Assembly: GCA_039000515.1 (NCBI GenBank)
Contig: JBCFYV010000278.1
Coordinates: forward strand, 1-64,000
DNA length: 64,000 nucleotides
From: Timema cristinae
Lineage: Eukaryota; Arthropoda; Insecta; Phasmatodea; Timematidae
Direction of reading: 5' to 3'
Every line of letters starts with the position of its first letter. Position 1 is the stretch's first letter. The notes beneath the pieces are model-generated. The model was not told the DNA's origin. It was given only the letters and a program-made list of their open reading frames with translations, and made no database searches. A program made the translations under genes and the position numbers. Positions 30,959 to 43,371 of this stretch are shown piece by piece.

Positions 30959-32568
30959 ATGGCCGATAATATTGTCGCCGCTGGCATCGTACTGCCAAAC
31001 CCTGCTGGCAACTCACTGCCCGGCCTCTCACAGGGCCTTAATATAGATAAGAGGCGGAAACGGGTAAGGCCGTCCAGCCCAACGATAGAAAAGGTCCAGG
31101 AAGTGGTGAGGCCCCAGCCCCGCTTCCTGGTAATGTCTCGAGCAGAGGAAAACGAAAGTCTAAAGCGAGTAAGCTCATTTATCCTCGAAAGAGTGATAAA
31201 TGGTGTAGCACAGTCTGACGTATCAATAAGAAAACTGCGTGATGGCACGATAATGATACAGACAACAACTGACATTCACTCCTCAAGAGTAATGGCAATC
31301 TCGGAAATACCGTTGAGTAATACGTCTCATATACCGGTGAAGGTGGAACCTCACAGGTTCCTCAATGTTTGCAAGGGAGTGGTCACTTGCTATTACCTCG
31401 ACTGCGTGAGCATTGAGGATATCTGTGAGGAGCTTTACCCTCAGCACGTCACCGAAGTGTACCGCATTGGCACCAAAAAGAACCGACGAGATAAAAAAAA
31501 ACCTACACGTATATCCTTAATTTGAGACACCTACCCTTCCAAAGGAGGACCGAGCTGGTTTCCACGTACTCAGGGTCCGGCCGTATGTCCCTAATCCTAG
31601 GCGCTGTTTTCAGTGTCGGGGATTTGGGCATATGAAGCTGCGGTCCCGTGGTAAGCCGACCTGTGTGGATTGTGGACAAGAGGCTCACGAAACACCATGT
31701 GAGTCTCCGAAGCTCTGCGTAAACTGCAAGGGTCCACACTCTGCCTGATCTCGGGCTTGTCCGAAATTGAAGGTAGAAAAAAGTCCTTGAGATTCAATCC
31801 GAAAAAAAGATCTCATATGCCCAGGCACGCAAGGAATACGCACCTAATGAGGCTCCGGTATTTCAAACATCATACAGCCAAATTATCAGTCAAAACATTA
31901 ACCGTCCCAATTGCCATTGCGCAGTTAATCTCGCTAAGACGTCATCATGACCTGTGCCATTGGTCTCTGCTCGAGACATCCGTATTGAAAACGCGCCAAC
32001 TAAGGTGTCACCAAAATTGTCACTGGGGGTAAAACTGCCACCTAAGTCATATTCCCCACCTGTACAACCCAGGATGGCTCCTCGGGGAACCCTCCCGAGC
32101 ACTCCTCGGGGAACCCCCCCGAACCCTCCTCGGGAATCACCCCCGAGTCAACCTCGGGAAACACCCTCAGGCCCTACTTTGGAAACACCCCCGAGACCAC
32201 CTTGGGGAACACCTCCGAGCCCTCCTCGGGGAAATAAATTACGTGCGGCCACTGTTGAGTCACTCACTCTCGCCCCTGGGCCTCCAGAGGCCGGGATGAG
32301 TGGCGAAACAGGTGAGGCGATCAAGGCGAGTCCCACTGGTGCCTTGAAAAGGACCAGCGAGAGACCACAAACAAAATATAAAAAAGCGCCGAAGGCCTTA
32401 ACAAAGCCTTCGCGCAAGGATCTGACTACCCAGTCTCTCCAAAATAAACCAAAGCCTCTCCTGAAGCGGGAGGTCCAGGAGAGACTGGGAAAGGCTAGAG
32501 GACCTAAAAAGGCCCTCAACCAATTTTTATTTTTAAGAGCTAGTGTCATGGATTGCGAGGATAACTAA
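30959..32568 (+). pseudogene. LINE ORF1 (gag-like, CCHC zinc knuckles)
   Basis: ATG at 30959 opens 188 codons ending at 31523. The fold region includes FLVMSRAEENESLKRVSSFI and ends EELYPQHVTEVYRIGTKK, typical of the gag domain of arthropod LINEs. After a frameshift, CFQCRGFGHMK, CVDCGQEAHETPC and CVNCKGPHSA form the usual three knuckles (31600-31750). The last ligand of the first knuckle is Ser instead of Cys, and a TGA lies inside the third. The tail (32074-32250) is a run of proline-rich PPRGTPPNPPRE-like repeats, then a basic stretch to the stop at 32566. The role was RNA binding and particle formation. Inactive. Confidence 0.85.
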
Positions 32569-32586
32569 ATCTTATATTAATAAAGT

Positions 32587-35500
32587 ATGTCGCTACTACG
32601 ATGGAATTGTAGGGGTTTCTCTGCTCGTGTAGAGGAAATTAAACAACAAATTTCTTCCCTGCATCCTCCCATCTTGTGTTTAAAGGATACTCACTTCCGC
32701 CCAAATGACAACCCGATGCTTCGTGGGTACGATGTGTATCGTAACGACAAGCCTTTCTTTGATCGGGCTAGCGGAGGTGTGGCTATATTCGCACGACGCA
32801 ATATATATCACAAAAATATTAATATCGTTTCTGATCTCCAAGTGATTGCTGTTAGAGTCTCCCTCCCTTTGGAGGTAACAAATATTCTGATTCTACCTCC
32901 CACCGGGAGAGCGTGTTCCTAAGAGGACCCTAGAGGCCCTCTTTATACAACTTCCCGCCCCCTATATCATCTTGGGGGACTTTAAAGCGCATAACCTGTT
33001 GTGGGGGTCCAATTTTACTGACGCCCGTGGGAGGATGGTAGAGGATATTCTAGTCTCGGGAAACCTGGTGCTAATGAACACCAGGACCCAGACACACTTC
33101 TCTACCTTTAATGGTTTACCCTCTGCCATCGACCTAACCTTTTGTAGTCCCGGGATCGCTGCCCACTTCCTTTGGGAGGTCCACTCGGACCTATGTGGCA
33201 GTGATCATTATCCCATTCTACTCTCACCACTTGAAGATCCTCCCAGTACAGTAAGGATACCCCAATGGGTGCTAAAACGTGCTGACTGGGATAGATTCCG
33301 CGAGCTCGCTGTATTTGGTGAATCCCAACATCCTGACGTCGATGTTAAGGCTGGGCTTTTTACTTCGAAGGTCATCGCGGCGGCGAGTGCTTCCATCCCT
33401 AAATCCTCGCCAAATCCATGCCACCATCCTGTTCCCTGGTGGAACGAGGAGTGTCGGTTGGCTATTTCTGATCGTCGAAGGGCCCTACGCCTCTTTCATC
33501 GACGTCCAACTTTGGAGAATTTGGAAACATTCCGGATTCTACGCGCTCGAGCTCGCCGTGTTATTCGAGAAAGCAGAAGAGAGTCTCTTGGAGACAGTTT
33601 ATTTCTACACTTACAATTACCACTTCCACAACTAAGGTTTGGGACAATATACGTAAATTAAGTGGTAACAAAAATTCCATTAATAGTATACCTGCCCTCA
33701 TGTCTAATTGTTCGCTTGTCTCCTCCCTGTGGAGGCTGTCAATGTATTGGGCTCGATGTTCGCCGCGATTTCAAACACCGACAGCTACGCTAACGATTTC
33801 ACGGTGCATAAGCGAAACGTCGAGCACCATGCTATTGATTTTGGCCAAAGTCGGGGGGAGGAATATAACTCCTCCTTTACTATAGAGGAACTTATATATG
33901 CCCTGTCCCAGGTGGACAACACAGCTTCTGTCCCGGATGATATCCACTACGAAATGTTGTGCCAACTGCCCCCTGCCGGACGGGCGTTCTTCTTAGATCT
34001 CTACAATTGTGTTTGGGAATCTCATCAATTCCCAACACTGTGGAGGAGGCAAGCCACCGTTATCCCATTATATAAAAGTGGCAAGGATAAATTAGAGCCA
34101 ACTATTTATAGACCTATAGCATTAACTAGTTGTGTATGCAAAATATTAGAGAAAATGATCAATAAAAGATTTATATGGTATTTAGAATCCCGCAATCTAC
34201 TATCCATATGCAATGTGGCTTATTCCGTAACCGATCCACGGTGGATCATCTTGTTCGCCTTGAGACACCAGTTCGTGATGCCTTCCTTTTTAAACAACAC
34301 CTCTTGGCTGTCTTCTTTGATTTGTAGAAGTCTTACGACACCACCTGGCGGTACGGCATTTTAAAAACCCTGTTTAATTGGGTATTCCGAGGGATCCTCC
34401 CTGTTTTTATATATAATTTTATGTCAGATAGATACTTCCGGGAAAGGTTAAACAACACCTTATCCGATAATTTTATTCAAGAAAATGGGGTTCCTGAGAG
34501 TAGTATTTTAAGCTGTACGTTATTCGCTATCGCGATAAATAGCATTGTAGACAACGTGCGCTTACCTGTTCGTTCATGCCTTTTCATGGATGACATCGCA
34601 ATTTATTGCAGTTCATCGAGTCTCCAAAAAGCTGAACGTCAGATACAATTAGCTGTCAACAATCTCTGGATATTGGCATCGCGTAGTGGCTTTACCCTCT
34701 CAGCGGCCAAGACGACGGTCGTCCACTTCCACAGATTACGCGGAATACAGCCAGCCCCCAATATTTTAATGAACTACGTTGTCATACCAGTCTCGGAGAG
34801 CGTAAGGTTCCTGGGACTTTTATTTGATTTTAAACTAACTTGGATCCCCCACATCAAAGACCTTAAATCGAGGTGTATCAAAGCATTGAATTTGCTCAAA
34901 GTAGTTAGCGATCGGTCCTGGGGTGCTGATAGGGAAACCTTGATACGCCTGTACAGGGCCTTGGTCAGATCTAAACTATATAACGGCAGTTTTGTTTATG
35001 GCTCAGCTAGACCCTCGGCATTAAAGATGCTAGATAGTGTCCACCATGCTGGCATTCGACTGGCTACTGGTGCCTTTCGTACCAGTCCAGTCGTCAGCAT
35101 CTGTACTGACGCCGTTGAGCCCCCTCTTTCTTACCGGTGGTCCTATCTTCTGGCATCTTACGTATCGAAACTTCATTGCATGGCGCAGCAAGTTGCCTAT
35201 CGTCCTGTATTTCATCCCCCTAACCATGTCTTGTATGAAATTAATGGCGTAGTGCAAGGCCGGTTGGGATCAAGATGCTATCGGTTTTCGACACGCGTGG
35301 GATAGTCTTGCCAAAGGCTATCCCCACATCCCCAGGTCGAGTTTCTCCCTGGAAGATACGCCTACCTCAATGCCATTTTGACCTTGCCACGTTCTCTAAA
35401 GCGACCACCCCACACTTCTTATACGAGAGGACTTTAATGAGCTCCTCGCAACCCACTTTTGGGGTTTTAAAACGCATTTACACGGATGGCTCAAAATGCG

Positions 35501-36283
35501 GGAACTCCGTGGGATGTGCCTTTGTTGTGGAAGGATTCAACTTTAAATTTGCTTTACCTGGTGAATCCAGTGTTTTTACAGCTGAACTATATACCATTTT
35601 TAAATCGTTATGTTTTGTATATCGTAAGTGTCACCGTTCTGTTCTCATCTAACCAGATCTCCATGAGTGCTCTGTTGGCATTGTTCACTCTCTAATCGTG
35701 GAATCCTCTCGTGCAGATAATTTACGAACAAATTTTAAAAATTGATTCATTAAGCACCCGGCTCGCCTTTTGCTGGATTCCTGGTCACGCCGGTCTTTCA
35801 GGAAATGAACTGGCGGACCAGGCGTCCAAGGAGGCAGCACGCCTGCCTCTTGAGGCGAATCTGGGTGTCATGTTTTTAGATCTAAAGGGCTATGTTTTTT
35901 GTGGGGTATTATGCACCTGGCACGAGCAGTGGGTTTCGACCCCTGCTCAGAACAAGCTGCGGTCCATCAGGGACGGTGTGTCGCGGTAGCCCTCTTCTAT
36001 ACCAAAGTCTAGAAGAGAGGAGGTCATCGTGACAAGACTCCGCGTCGGACACACATCATTGACCCATGGGTATTTATTGAGAGGGGACCCACCCCCAGTG
36101 TGTGAGTTTTGCAATGCTCCTCTTAGTGTGTATCACATTTTGGTGGAGTGTCGTAAATATGCCCCTATCCTCCTGGCTCTTGATTTTAAAGGTGACCTAC
36201 GTTTTTTATTACGCGATAGCGTGGATGGAGTTATTTGTTTACTCCGTTTTATACGCCAAGTGGATTTTTTTAATGTCATTTGA
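32587..36283 (+). pseudogene. LINE ORF2 (endonuclease, RT, RNase H)
   Basis: ATG at 32587 follows ORF1 by 18 bp. The endonuclease has LRWNCRG, then LKDTH where the family has QETH (catalytic Glu to Asp), GDFKAH where GDFNAH is expected (catalytic Asn to Lys), SAIDLTF, and CGSDHYPI at about 33195. RT fingers contain PDDIHYEMLCQLPPAG and YRPIALTSCVCKILEKMI (33930-34165). The palm is intact at SCLFMDDIAIY (about 34575). RNase H has YTDGSK (about 35480) and TAELYTI; the third Asp segment is garbled, and FCWIPGHAGLSGNELADQAS remains (35767). The end (36029-36283) has TRLRVGHTSLTHGYLLRG and CEFCNAPLSVYHILVEC. Frameshifts near 32920, 33650, 34360, 35300 and 35650 disable it. Confidence 0.92.
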
Positions 36284-36692
36284 GTCACTTTTATAAAGTG
36301 GCTCATTTGGATATTATCTCATATTGAGATCTTTTTAACATTCTTTGATACCTTTGTTTTTACGTTTTAACAGTTTTATTACAATTTAACACGTTGTTTT
36401 GACTTTTTGACTTATTATCATTTTAATATATGTCATTTTAACGTGTTATATTTTAATATTTTTGTTTTGTCTTTTTATTGGAGTGATACACCTGTGTTTT
36501 TTTTTAGCAGGTGTATCACTTAATTTATACTAAGAGCTCATTTGAGCACTCCTATGGAGTGTCTCAGATGGTGAATGAATATCTCTCTCCCCTATGGGGA
36601 TTTTATTATGTTTTTTAATATATTTCAAGGCCTAATGTCCTCGATGTGTCGATGAGCCTTTAAACCATAATAATAGTAATAATAATAATAAT
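36284..36692 (+). other. LINE 3' UTR and TAA tail
   Basis: AT-rich with a short hairpin (ACACCTGTG/AGGTGTATCAC around 36487-36520), ending in CATAATAATAGTAATAATAA. A TAA-repeat tail instead of poly(A) is characteristic of I elements. Confidence 0.75.
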
Positions 36693-36701
36693 AATTTATT
36701 A

Positions 36702-38200
36702 TTTGAGGTATTAATGGCTAAGGCGTAAAATATATTTAATTCTTTCATTACAAAGATGATAGTTAGAGGAATTTTCTGCGTTCCACTGAACGTTTTAAAA
36801 TTAATGGGTTCTCTATTATTACCATCGTCTAGAGATTTCCCGGAAATACCTAATGATGTGTGAAAAATTGATAAGCTATGCTTATGATGAAAGAATACAA
36901 ACCGATTTCTATCAACGTTCCCTTTTTCTTAAAAATGTCTTGTATTTTCTTCGAAATCCCTCAAGGCACGACTCACACTCGCATGGACTTAAGGTGCGCT
37001 TCAGTCCACAAATGATGACAGGGCCTAAATTATCATTACGTCAAGATCAAAGCAGACAATATCTTGTTGAAGGCTGACATCTTGAAGGATGAACGAGAGA
37101 GAGAAGATGGACAGGATGATGAGGGTTGTCAGTTGAGGCGATGGGTGATAAGCGATGGCGAATGGGCGGGAGGGCAGGAGAGACGAAACACCTTTGTCTC
37201 ATGAGCTCTTATATGTGTCCTGGTATGTCCATGTCTCATATTCGGAATAACCTCTTATTTATTGATTTTTATGGGAAATAAAGTCAAATAATAAGGTTTT
37301 GCATATGTCCGGGTATGCCCCTTTTATAAATACTTAGTTTATTTAATTTTTCTATCAATTTTCATGATTATAAAAAAAAGTGTTTGTGTGTCTATTATGA
37401 ATGTTGCGCGATACATACTGCACACATAGGTCTGAAATTTAAGGTAGGGCTTAGTTAGTTGCCCCTGTATATGAACATGTGCACCTTAATGCTGGAATTT
37501 CATAATTTGGGTTTGATTTTTTAATTAATAAAAAAATGGGTTGGAAGAAATAAATCGAAGATATTTTGTTCTGTCTGTTTGAAGCAAATAAAATTGATGC
37601 CCGGGGCAACACCAGTTACTTCTGTTAGAATCAAATAGTATGAGACAAAATCTCCTTCATTCTCTTTTATTTTACTTTAAAACAAATACACATAACCAAA
37701 ACCATAGCAACCAGAATCAACAATCACAAATACCATTCTCCCTTTTATTCACAAAATTCCAGTTTATGCAACAATACCGTGAAATAATTACACATTTAAA
37801 AATCATACTATATAAAAGTGTTTTGTATAATCATTGTTAATTGCAATAATCGTTGATAGTGTTTTTTTAATGAACTAAGGCTTTTACAGTTTATTTTATT
37901 TGTCTGTAGAGACTGTTCTTATGTCGTGTGGGCAAGCATTGTAGCATTGGACTGCATAAGTACACAAAAAAATGTCCTAAGCTTACCCCATTTGTATGAC
38001 GGCCGGAACCACACGGAACACTAACGCGAGTGAATATCAGACACACCTTCTCGGGACCGCGACAAAAATAATACTGTTCTCCGATTTTGTGATATAGTTG
38101 TTCCAAATACCTTGAGTAGCAAATAACTTGTGCTGTGATGATAACCTGCTCGCCCTATTCTAGGATGATCGAGAAAATTTAAAGAACTTTGTAGAAGCTA
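36702..38200. other. intergenic, no genes seen
   Basis: Mixed-composition DNA. Short ORFs (for example 36853-37077) show no domain. Confidence 0.6.
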
Positions 38201-38772
38201 TGTTGTCATGCGCATGTTTTGTTCCTGATTGTTCCAGGTTGTGACCCCCACCCCGTTTTGCCTGTCTCTCCTTTTTCTGGGTTGTGTGGTATATATACTG
38301 GCGCCTGAGCAATCAGAGGCCACTCTTGGACTTAATCGTATTTGGAAAAGGAGAAGTTCCAGCTTCAATCATATTAATATAATGTAAGATCCAAATTCTT
38401 TTTCGGCTTCTTTAAACTTTTTCTTTTTATCTAAATTAATTTTCTAAATTCTTTTTTGGCATTTTCTAATAACTTTAAAATATAAAATAAAAATATAATA
38501 TTTGTAAATTTCGTTCTTCTTTTTTCTATGTTAATTAGTAGCAGGGTCGAGGCATTTATATCGCTAGTCGATCTGTGTTTTGTTCCTCGGTAATGATCGA
38601 TTATAAACCTTTGGGTGTTATCGATATTTTGTCTTTGACTCTATTACCAATCTTGAATGTTGTAACTATTCTGATATTTAGTTTTATTTGGGTAAAACTT
38701 AAAATATGGTCGCGGGAACATTAAACTTATTGAACGTAAATGAACGATCTATTTATCAACGAGTTCCCAACA
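38201..38772 (+). mobile_element. possible solo LTR
   Basis: It begins TGTTGTCATGCGCATG and ends GTTCCCAACA, so the ends form the TGTTG...CAACA inverted pair usual for LTRs. A promoter-like segment lies inside (GTATATATACTGGCGCC, about 38291, then GAGCAATCAGAGGCCACTC). No target duplication or second copy was found. It could instead be an ordinary promoter-like stretch. Confidence 0.35.
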
Positions 38773-39970
38773 TTAACGTATAGCTATTTATTGTTTTTAT
38801 CAAATATTGTGGAATTGTATTAAATAATGTAAATAATTGGATATAATTTAGGGTAAATATTATATGTCTTGTTTAAGCGTTTTATTGGTTTATATTCTGG
38901 GTGTTTATGGGAAATACACTTTGGTAATTAACTATTTAAGGATAACTTGGTTAATGATAAGTTTTCTCTAGTAACTTAATGAACTCATGACTAAATTTGA
39001 GATAACCTTTTAACGAGCTGAAACCATTTCATAATATTTGGTTTGTCTGTGATAATGACACTCAAGTTAAATGATTGATGTTTTATATCATATAAACGTT
39101 GTAATTTTGCTAATAATACTATAACATTTTGATAACATTTCTGATATTTAGTGAATATCATTTTTATCATATTAAATTATAATATATATTATATTATTAT
39201 ATATATATTCTCACAATATTGAATGTCTGTCAAATAAATACCGACTTGACACAAATTCATGCTCTAATTCATAAAATTGTTCCACCATACCGTAGGTACA
39301 TTAAGATAAGTTATATGTAAGTTATTTTATGGTAAACTAAATTTAGGAGTAAATTCCCTTTTTTACCAACTCTTGAGATAGACCGTCCTTATATTTAATT
39401 CCGCGACTGGTGGGAGTTGCGAGGTCTGTTTTTCGAATGCTTGGCCTAATATATTCAAAGCACAGATCGCCAATCACTCGCTCCTATTGTCCCCTTTTTT
39501 GCCCCTTTTGGATTTTGTTGTTTTTTTGGACCTTCTGCGTTTTCCTTAATTTAGTTAAGGATGGTTCAGAATGTAAATTTGGCTAACAAACATTTAGCTA
39601 CGCATTGCTCGATAGATATTTGTTGTAACGTGTAATAATGGATACGTGAGCTCAGTATTAGAGAGAACTGAGCTGAGGTGATCCGCACTCGCCCTCTCAA
39701 AATGCCGCCCTCACCCTCACCCCTCACCCACCATAACATGACCCAGTTAATGTGTTACTAATCCCATCTTGTGGTGGATGACTCACGGCGAAAATAGCCC
39801 CCTCCATTATATTCTCCATCAAAGAAACACCCATTACAACCGCAGGGGGCACTATTGTGAGGATGGGAACTATTGGCTACTTACCTGGAGATGAAATCTG
39901 TGATCTACTTTCAGTCACAAGTTTATCAGGAAGAACAAGTTGAGGATGTGTCTTCAAATCACTCCCCACC
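38773..39970. other. intergenic, no genes seen
   Basis: AT-rich to 39350, then moderately GC-rich. No ORF with recognisable content. Confidence 0.55.
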
Positions 39971-39971
39971 C

Positions 39972-40214
39972 GGTTTATAGTACTACATGTCACATGGAGA
40001 TGATGGTCTAGTACGTGCCTGGTTTATAGTACTACATGTCACAAGGAGATGATGGTCTAGTACGTGCCTGGTTTATAGTACTACATGTCACAAGGAGATG
40101 ATGGTCTAGTACGGGCGAGGTTTATAGTACTACATGTCACAAGGAGATGATGGTCTAGTACGTGCCTGGTTTATAGTACTACATGTCACTTGGAGATGAT
40201 AGTCTTGTACCGTA
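39972..40214. repeat. 49-bp minisatellite, five units
   Basis: Units start at 39972, 40021, 40070, 40119 and 40168 with GGTTTATAGTACTACATGTC and continue through GATGATGGTCTAGTACGTGC. They are nearly identical, hence recent. A 28-bp part is repeated exactly at about 41850. Confidence 0.95.
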
Positions 40215-40402
40215 AGTGTTTGACTATTTTTACAAAAATTGTTTAATATTTGCCTAAATGTTATTTTTATAAGTAACTTAAACTACATGATTATTGTTGG
40301 TTTGGATGAAATTGCCTTTGGTGCTCTGATGATTTTTCTGAGTAATTATTTGAATATGACAGAAGACATAATATCCCAATGTCAATAATCAAATTTTTAT
40401 TA

Positions 40403-40443
40403 TTTAGCACCGCGTCTTATTACCCGTTCGGGTTATACGCTAA
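40403..40443 (-). mobile_element. SINE copy E, 3' end only
   Basis: The minus strand carries GTATAACCCGAACGGGTAAT followed by AAGACGCGGTGCTAAATAAT, the 3' end of the SINE seen at 15.2 and 17.2 kb. It is 5' truncated. Confidence 0.65.
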
Positions 40444-41848
40444 TAATCAAAGCTTGGAAGCATTATCTTACAACATCGTGTGTGATAATAAAAACAATTA
40501 CCTATTTCTGCTCATCATAGCTTTCATCTGAATTCCACGGAACACTTGTCTAGTAGCTTTATCCACGGTCCACGGAGAATCATTACAAGTAATTTCTAGC
40601 ACTTATCTTAAACATTAGTTGGACTAACCCGCAATAGTTACCAATTTTGCAACTAGATTGCGCATTGATAAAGGCCTAGCTAAACGGATGTTTATTGAAC
40701 TATCTGAATATCGATGCGGCGGGGTCTTTAAAAAAATTTTTAAATCAAGACCACTTCAGCCAACCCTATTTTACTCCATATCTTCGTTAATTTATCAAAG
40801 TATGTTTCTTGACCATTCCCTTTTACTCAATTTCTCATCTATATTTCACTACTCCAGCAATATTCATATATTCTTAATTATATCATTTCTTTGGTGTATA
40901 TTTAAACTTTTTCATATTATTCCCGGCGGAAGGAGTTTTTAGAAGAATTAAAGGAAATGATTAGGTTTTGTTTTACTATTGGTTTCGATTTAAACATGGT
41001 TTTAACACTTTGATAGTGAAATTTCCAATCAAGAAGAAAAAGAGACAGAGTGCTATAAATTACAATTTTGAGGTATCAAAATTTAGCTCAAAATCTTAAT
41101 TTTAGCTGGGAGAGCTTGTGAGAAAAATACTCAGATATCTTTTAATAAATTAGATTTGTTTTGCGTAATTCAATTTTCAACAAAAGAATTTCTATGGGTA
41201 AGAAGTTTCCAACTTTTTGTTCACAAGGATATTTAAAAATATATATCATTGACAACTAATGTGGTTTAATAGTAGATTTCCAAATCTCATTGCCATAATT
41301 TTAGACATTGTTGAACTTAAATGTATATATATGCTTGAAATGTTTCAAGGTTATGAATTTTTTATCTAATGATTAGATTTTAGTTAAAATTGTGGTCCAG
41401 TAAATTTGTTTTGTTAATAAAACCAGGTTTATATAATATACATTTTATGAACACTATAATTTAACTTTGTTTCAAGATTATAAGTTAATTTTAAAATATT
41501 AATATTTTACTGTTATATATTTTAAATAAATTAAGTTACCTTAGATATGTAAATTAATGGAGCTCCACAGGCAGGTTTTGATTAGGTTAAAATTCAGAGT
41601 ACATAAATAATCCAACAAATAACATTAAATAGATTTTTTGAAATGTATTTCACGATAACCTTTAAACTTGTTCCATTACAATATAATATCAAACTTAGGT
41701 GTAAGTGCAGTTCTTATGTGTTTTACCCCAAGCGTTATCAACCCCCTTCTTATCATTGTATCATGTAAAATTGCTACGACTACCTACACTTGTACGTTTA
41801 TGAGTTGAATTTCGAAATAAAACATGATCTATCAACATTTTACTACAG
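40444..41848. other. AT-rich DNA, no genes seen
   Basis: The 94-codon ORF at 40658-40942 is hydrophobic and AT-driven with no domain and no supporting splice or promoter signals. Confidence 0.55.
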
Positions 41849-41849
41849 T

Positions 41850-42195
41850 ATGGGCGAGGTTTATAGTACTACATGTCACATCCTGGAAATGATGGTAGTC
41901 AGTGCGAAGAGTCAGGGAGATGATGGTAGTTAGTACAGAGAATCAGGTGGGTGATGATAGTATAGAGAGTCAGAGAGATGATGGTAGTTAGTACAGAGAA
42001 TCAGGTAGGTGATGATAGTATAGAGAGTCAGGGAGATGATGGTAGTTAGTATGGAGAATCAGGTAGATGATGATAGTACGGAGATTCAGGGAGATAATGG
42101 TAGTTACTATGGAGAGTCAGGGAGATAATGAGAGGTACTACAGTAAGTCAGGGTGACTATGGTAGTTAGTACGGAGACTAAAGGATTTGTGGGTA
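41850..42195. repeat. ~29/58-bp GATGATGGTAGT minisatellite
   Basis: It opens with GGGCGAGGTTTATAGTACTA as in the 40.1-kb array, then alternates GTCAGGGAGATGATGGTAGT and AATCAGGTGGGTGATGATAG half-units, about 58 bp per pair, decaying towards the right. Confidence 0.85.
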
Positions 42196-43371
42196 GTTAA
42201 TGCGGGCGTTAGAAAAAATATTGTTTATTATTATTAATTTGTGGCATTTTATGCCATATTTCTGAGCTGACTCATAGTCTTAGCATACGACATAAGAAAT
42301 AACTTGTTTTATAGCTAACACAAAAACTAACTCCTCAATCATTAATTTATCACTGTGAAATAAGTCCTAATTTCAGCAATGTTAATCCAGACGCCCACGT
42401 CATCAACCACACTACAAGTCTCCCACCCCTCCCCAATTCACGACATGTCCCTACATGTAGCCTTATCAACTTCTAGGGGAATATTTAGTTACTACTTATT
42501 AGTAAACAAAAAGAGGGGATCGTTTGTCAACAGCTGTGTTTGTACCTGAGACTAAGGGCCATACTTTACCTAACCCAGCGGTTGAATCAAGATTGTTTCA
42601 AAACCCATTAACAAACAATTTTATGAACCACGAAAAATAGGTTTTCTAGAGCTTTAAATCAAATCCGTATCGCCTTGTCAAAATAAAACCAAAACTTTGA
42701 TAATATCTCGATAAGCCCTTCTAGCGTAAATTTAATTAGTAATTTCCAGACCCATTGAAGCTCCACACCCCACACATTGACAAGCTTTATGTTCCAAGGT
42801 ACGTCTACTCTGATTGCCTTAACAACATCAGTGGTAGCAATTATATGAAGTCTGTTCAAGGAACAATATCACCACGACAAGATGATACCTTGCCTGGTCT
42901 TCTTCTAGTTTATTACTCCTCCCACAACTTACACTAGGAGCTATTTATATTCACCACAGTTTGTATTAAAATGAATTCTACCTATATCGTGTAGATTAAG
43001 TTAATAGATTTAAAATGACAAACTTTGACATATGTAAGATGTAATTGGAAACTCGTTGAACAGTATTTATTATCTGTATTTTGATACAAGTCCAGAGGAT
43101 AATTGATTTGATTACAAAATGTTTGTCTAAGCGAAGTACGGTAAATTATCTGTATTTCCCAACTATAGTCTCAGGCTTGAATTTTTACATAAGAGGTATT
43201 TAAACACAGCACAGATGTATAAACAGACACAATTGATTAAGTTTTAAGAAAGAGATCTGTACATAATTTTCATACTAATTTTTTAAACTAATTTAGTAAA
43301 ATCCCAATATAATCAAAATAAAGTATATAAAAAATAGGGTCCTAGAATGAGACTCATATATCTTTACCTAT
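42196..43371. other. intergenic, no genes seen
   Basis: No ORF with recognisable content on either strand. Confidence 0.6.

Larger units (their letters stand above)
30326..36692 (+). mobile_element. near full-length I-like LINE (non-LTR retrotransposon)
   Basis: Order on the plus strand: a GC-richer 5' leader (30326-30958), gag ORF1 with zinc knuckles (30959-32568), ORF2 with endonuclease, reverse transcriptase and RNase H (32587-36283), a 3' UTR, and a TAA-repeat tail (about 36668-36692). RNase H after the RT plus a TAA tail point to the I superclade (I/Nimb-like). AATTTATTA occurs at 30317-30325 and at 36693-36701, a possible 9-bp target duplication, though it is AT-rich and weak evidence. 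About 6.4 kb long. Several frameshifts and stops make it dead. A second, worse copy lies at 2.99-5.84 kb on the other strand. Confidence 0.92.

Noticed and set aside
31890..32549. Minus-strand ORFs opposite the LINE gag tail
   Set aside because: They are shadows of the proline-rich ORF1 tail on the plus strand.
38201..38772. Complete LTR retrotransposon
   Set aside because: Only one LTR-like unit is seen, with no partner, no gag/pol and no target duplication, so only a possible solo LTR is listed.
40658..40942. Hydrophobic 94-codon ORF as a membrane protein
   Set aside because: Phe/Ile/Leu/Ser-rich composition is expected from AT-rich random DNA, and there is no supporting context.
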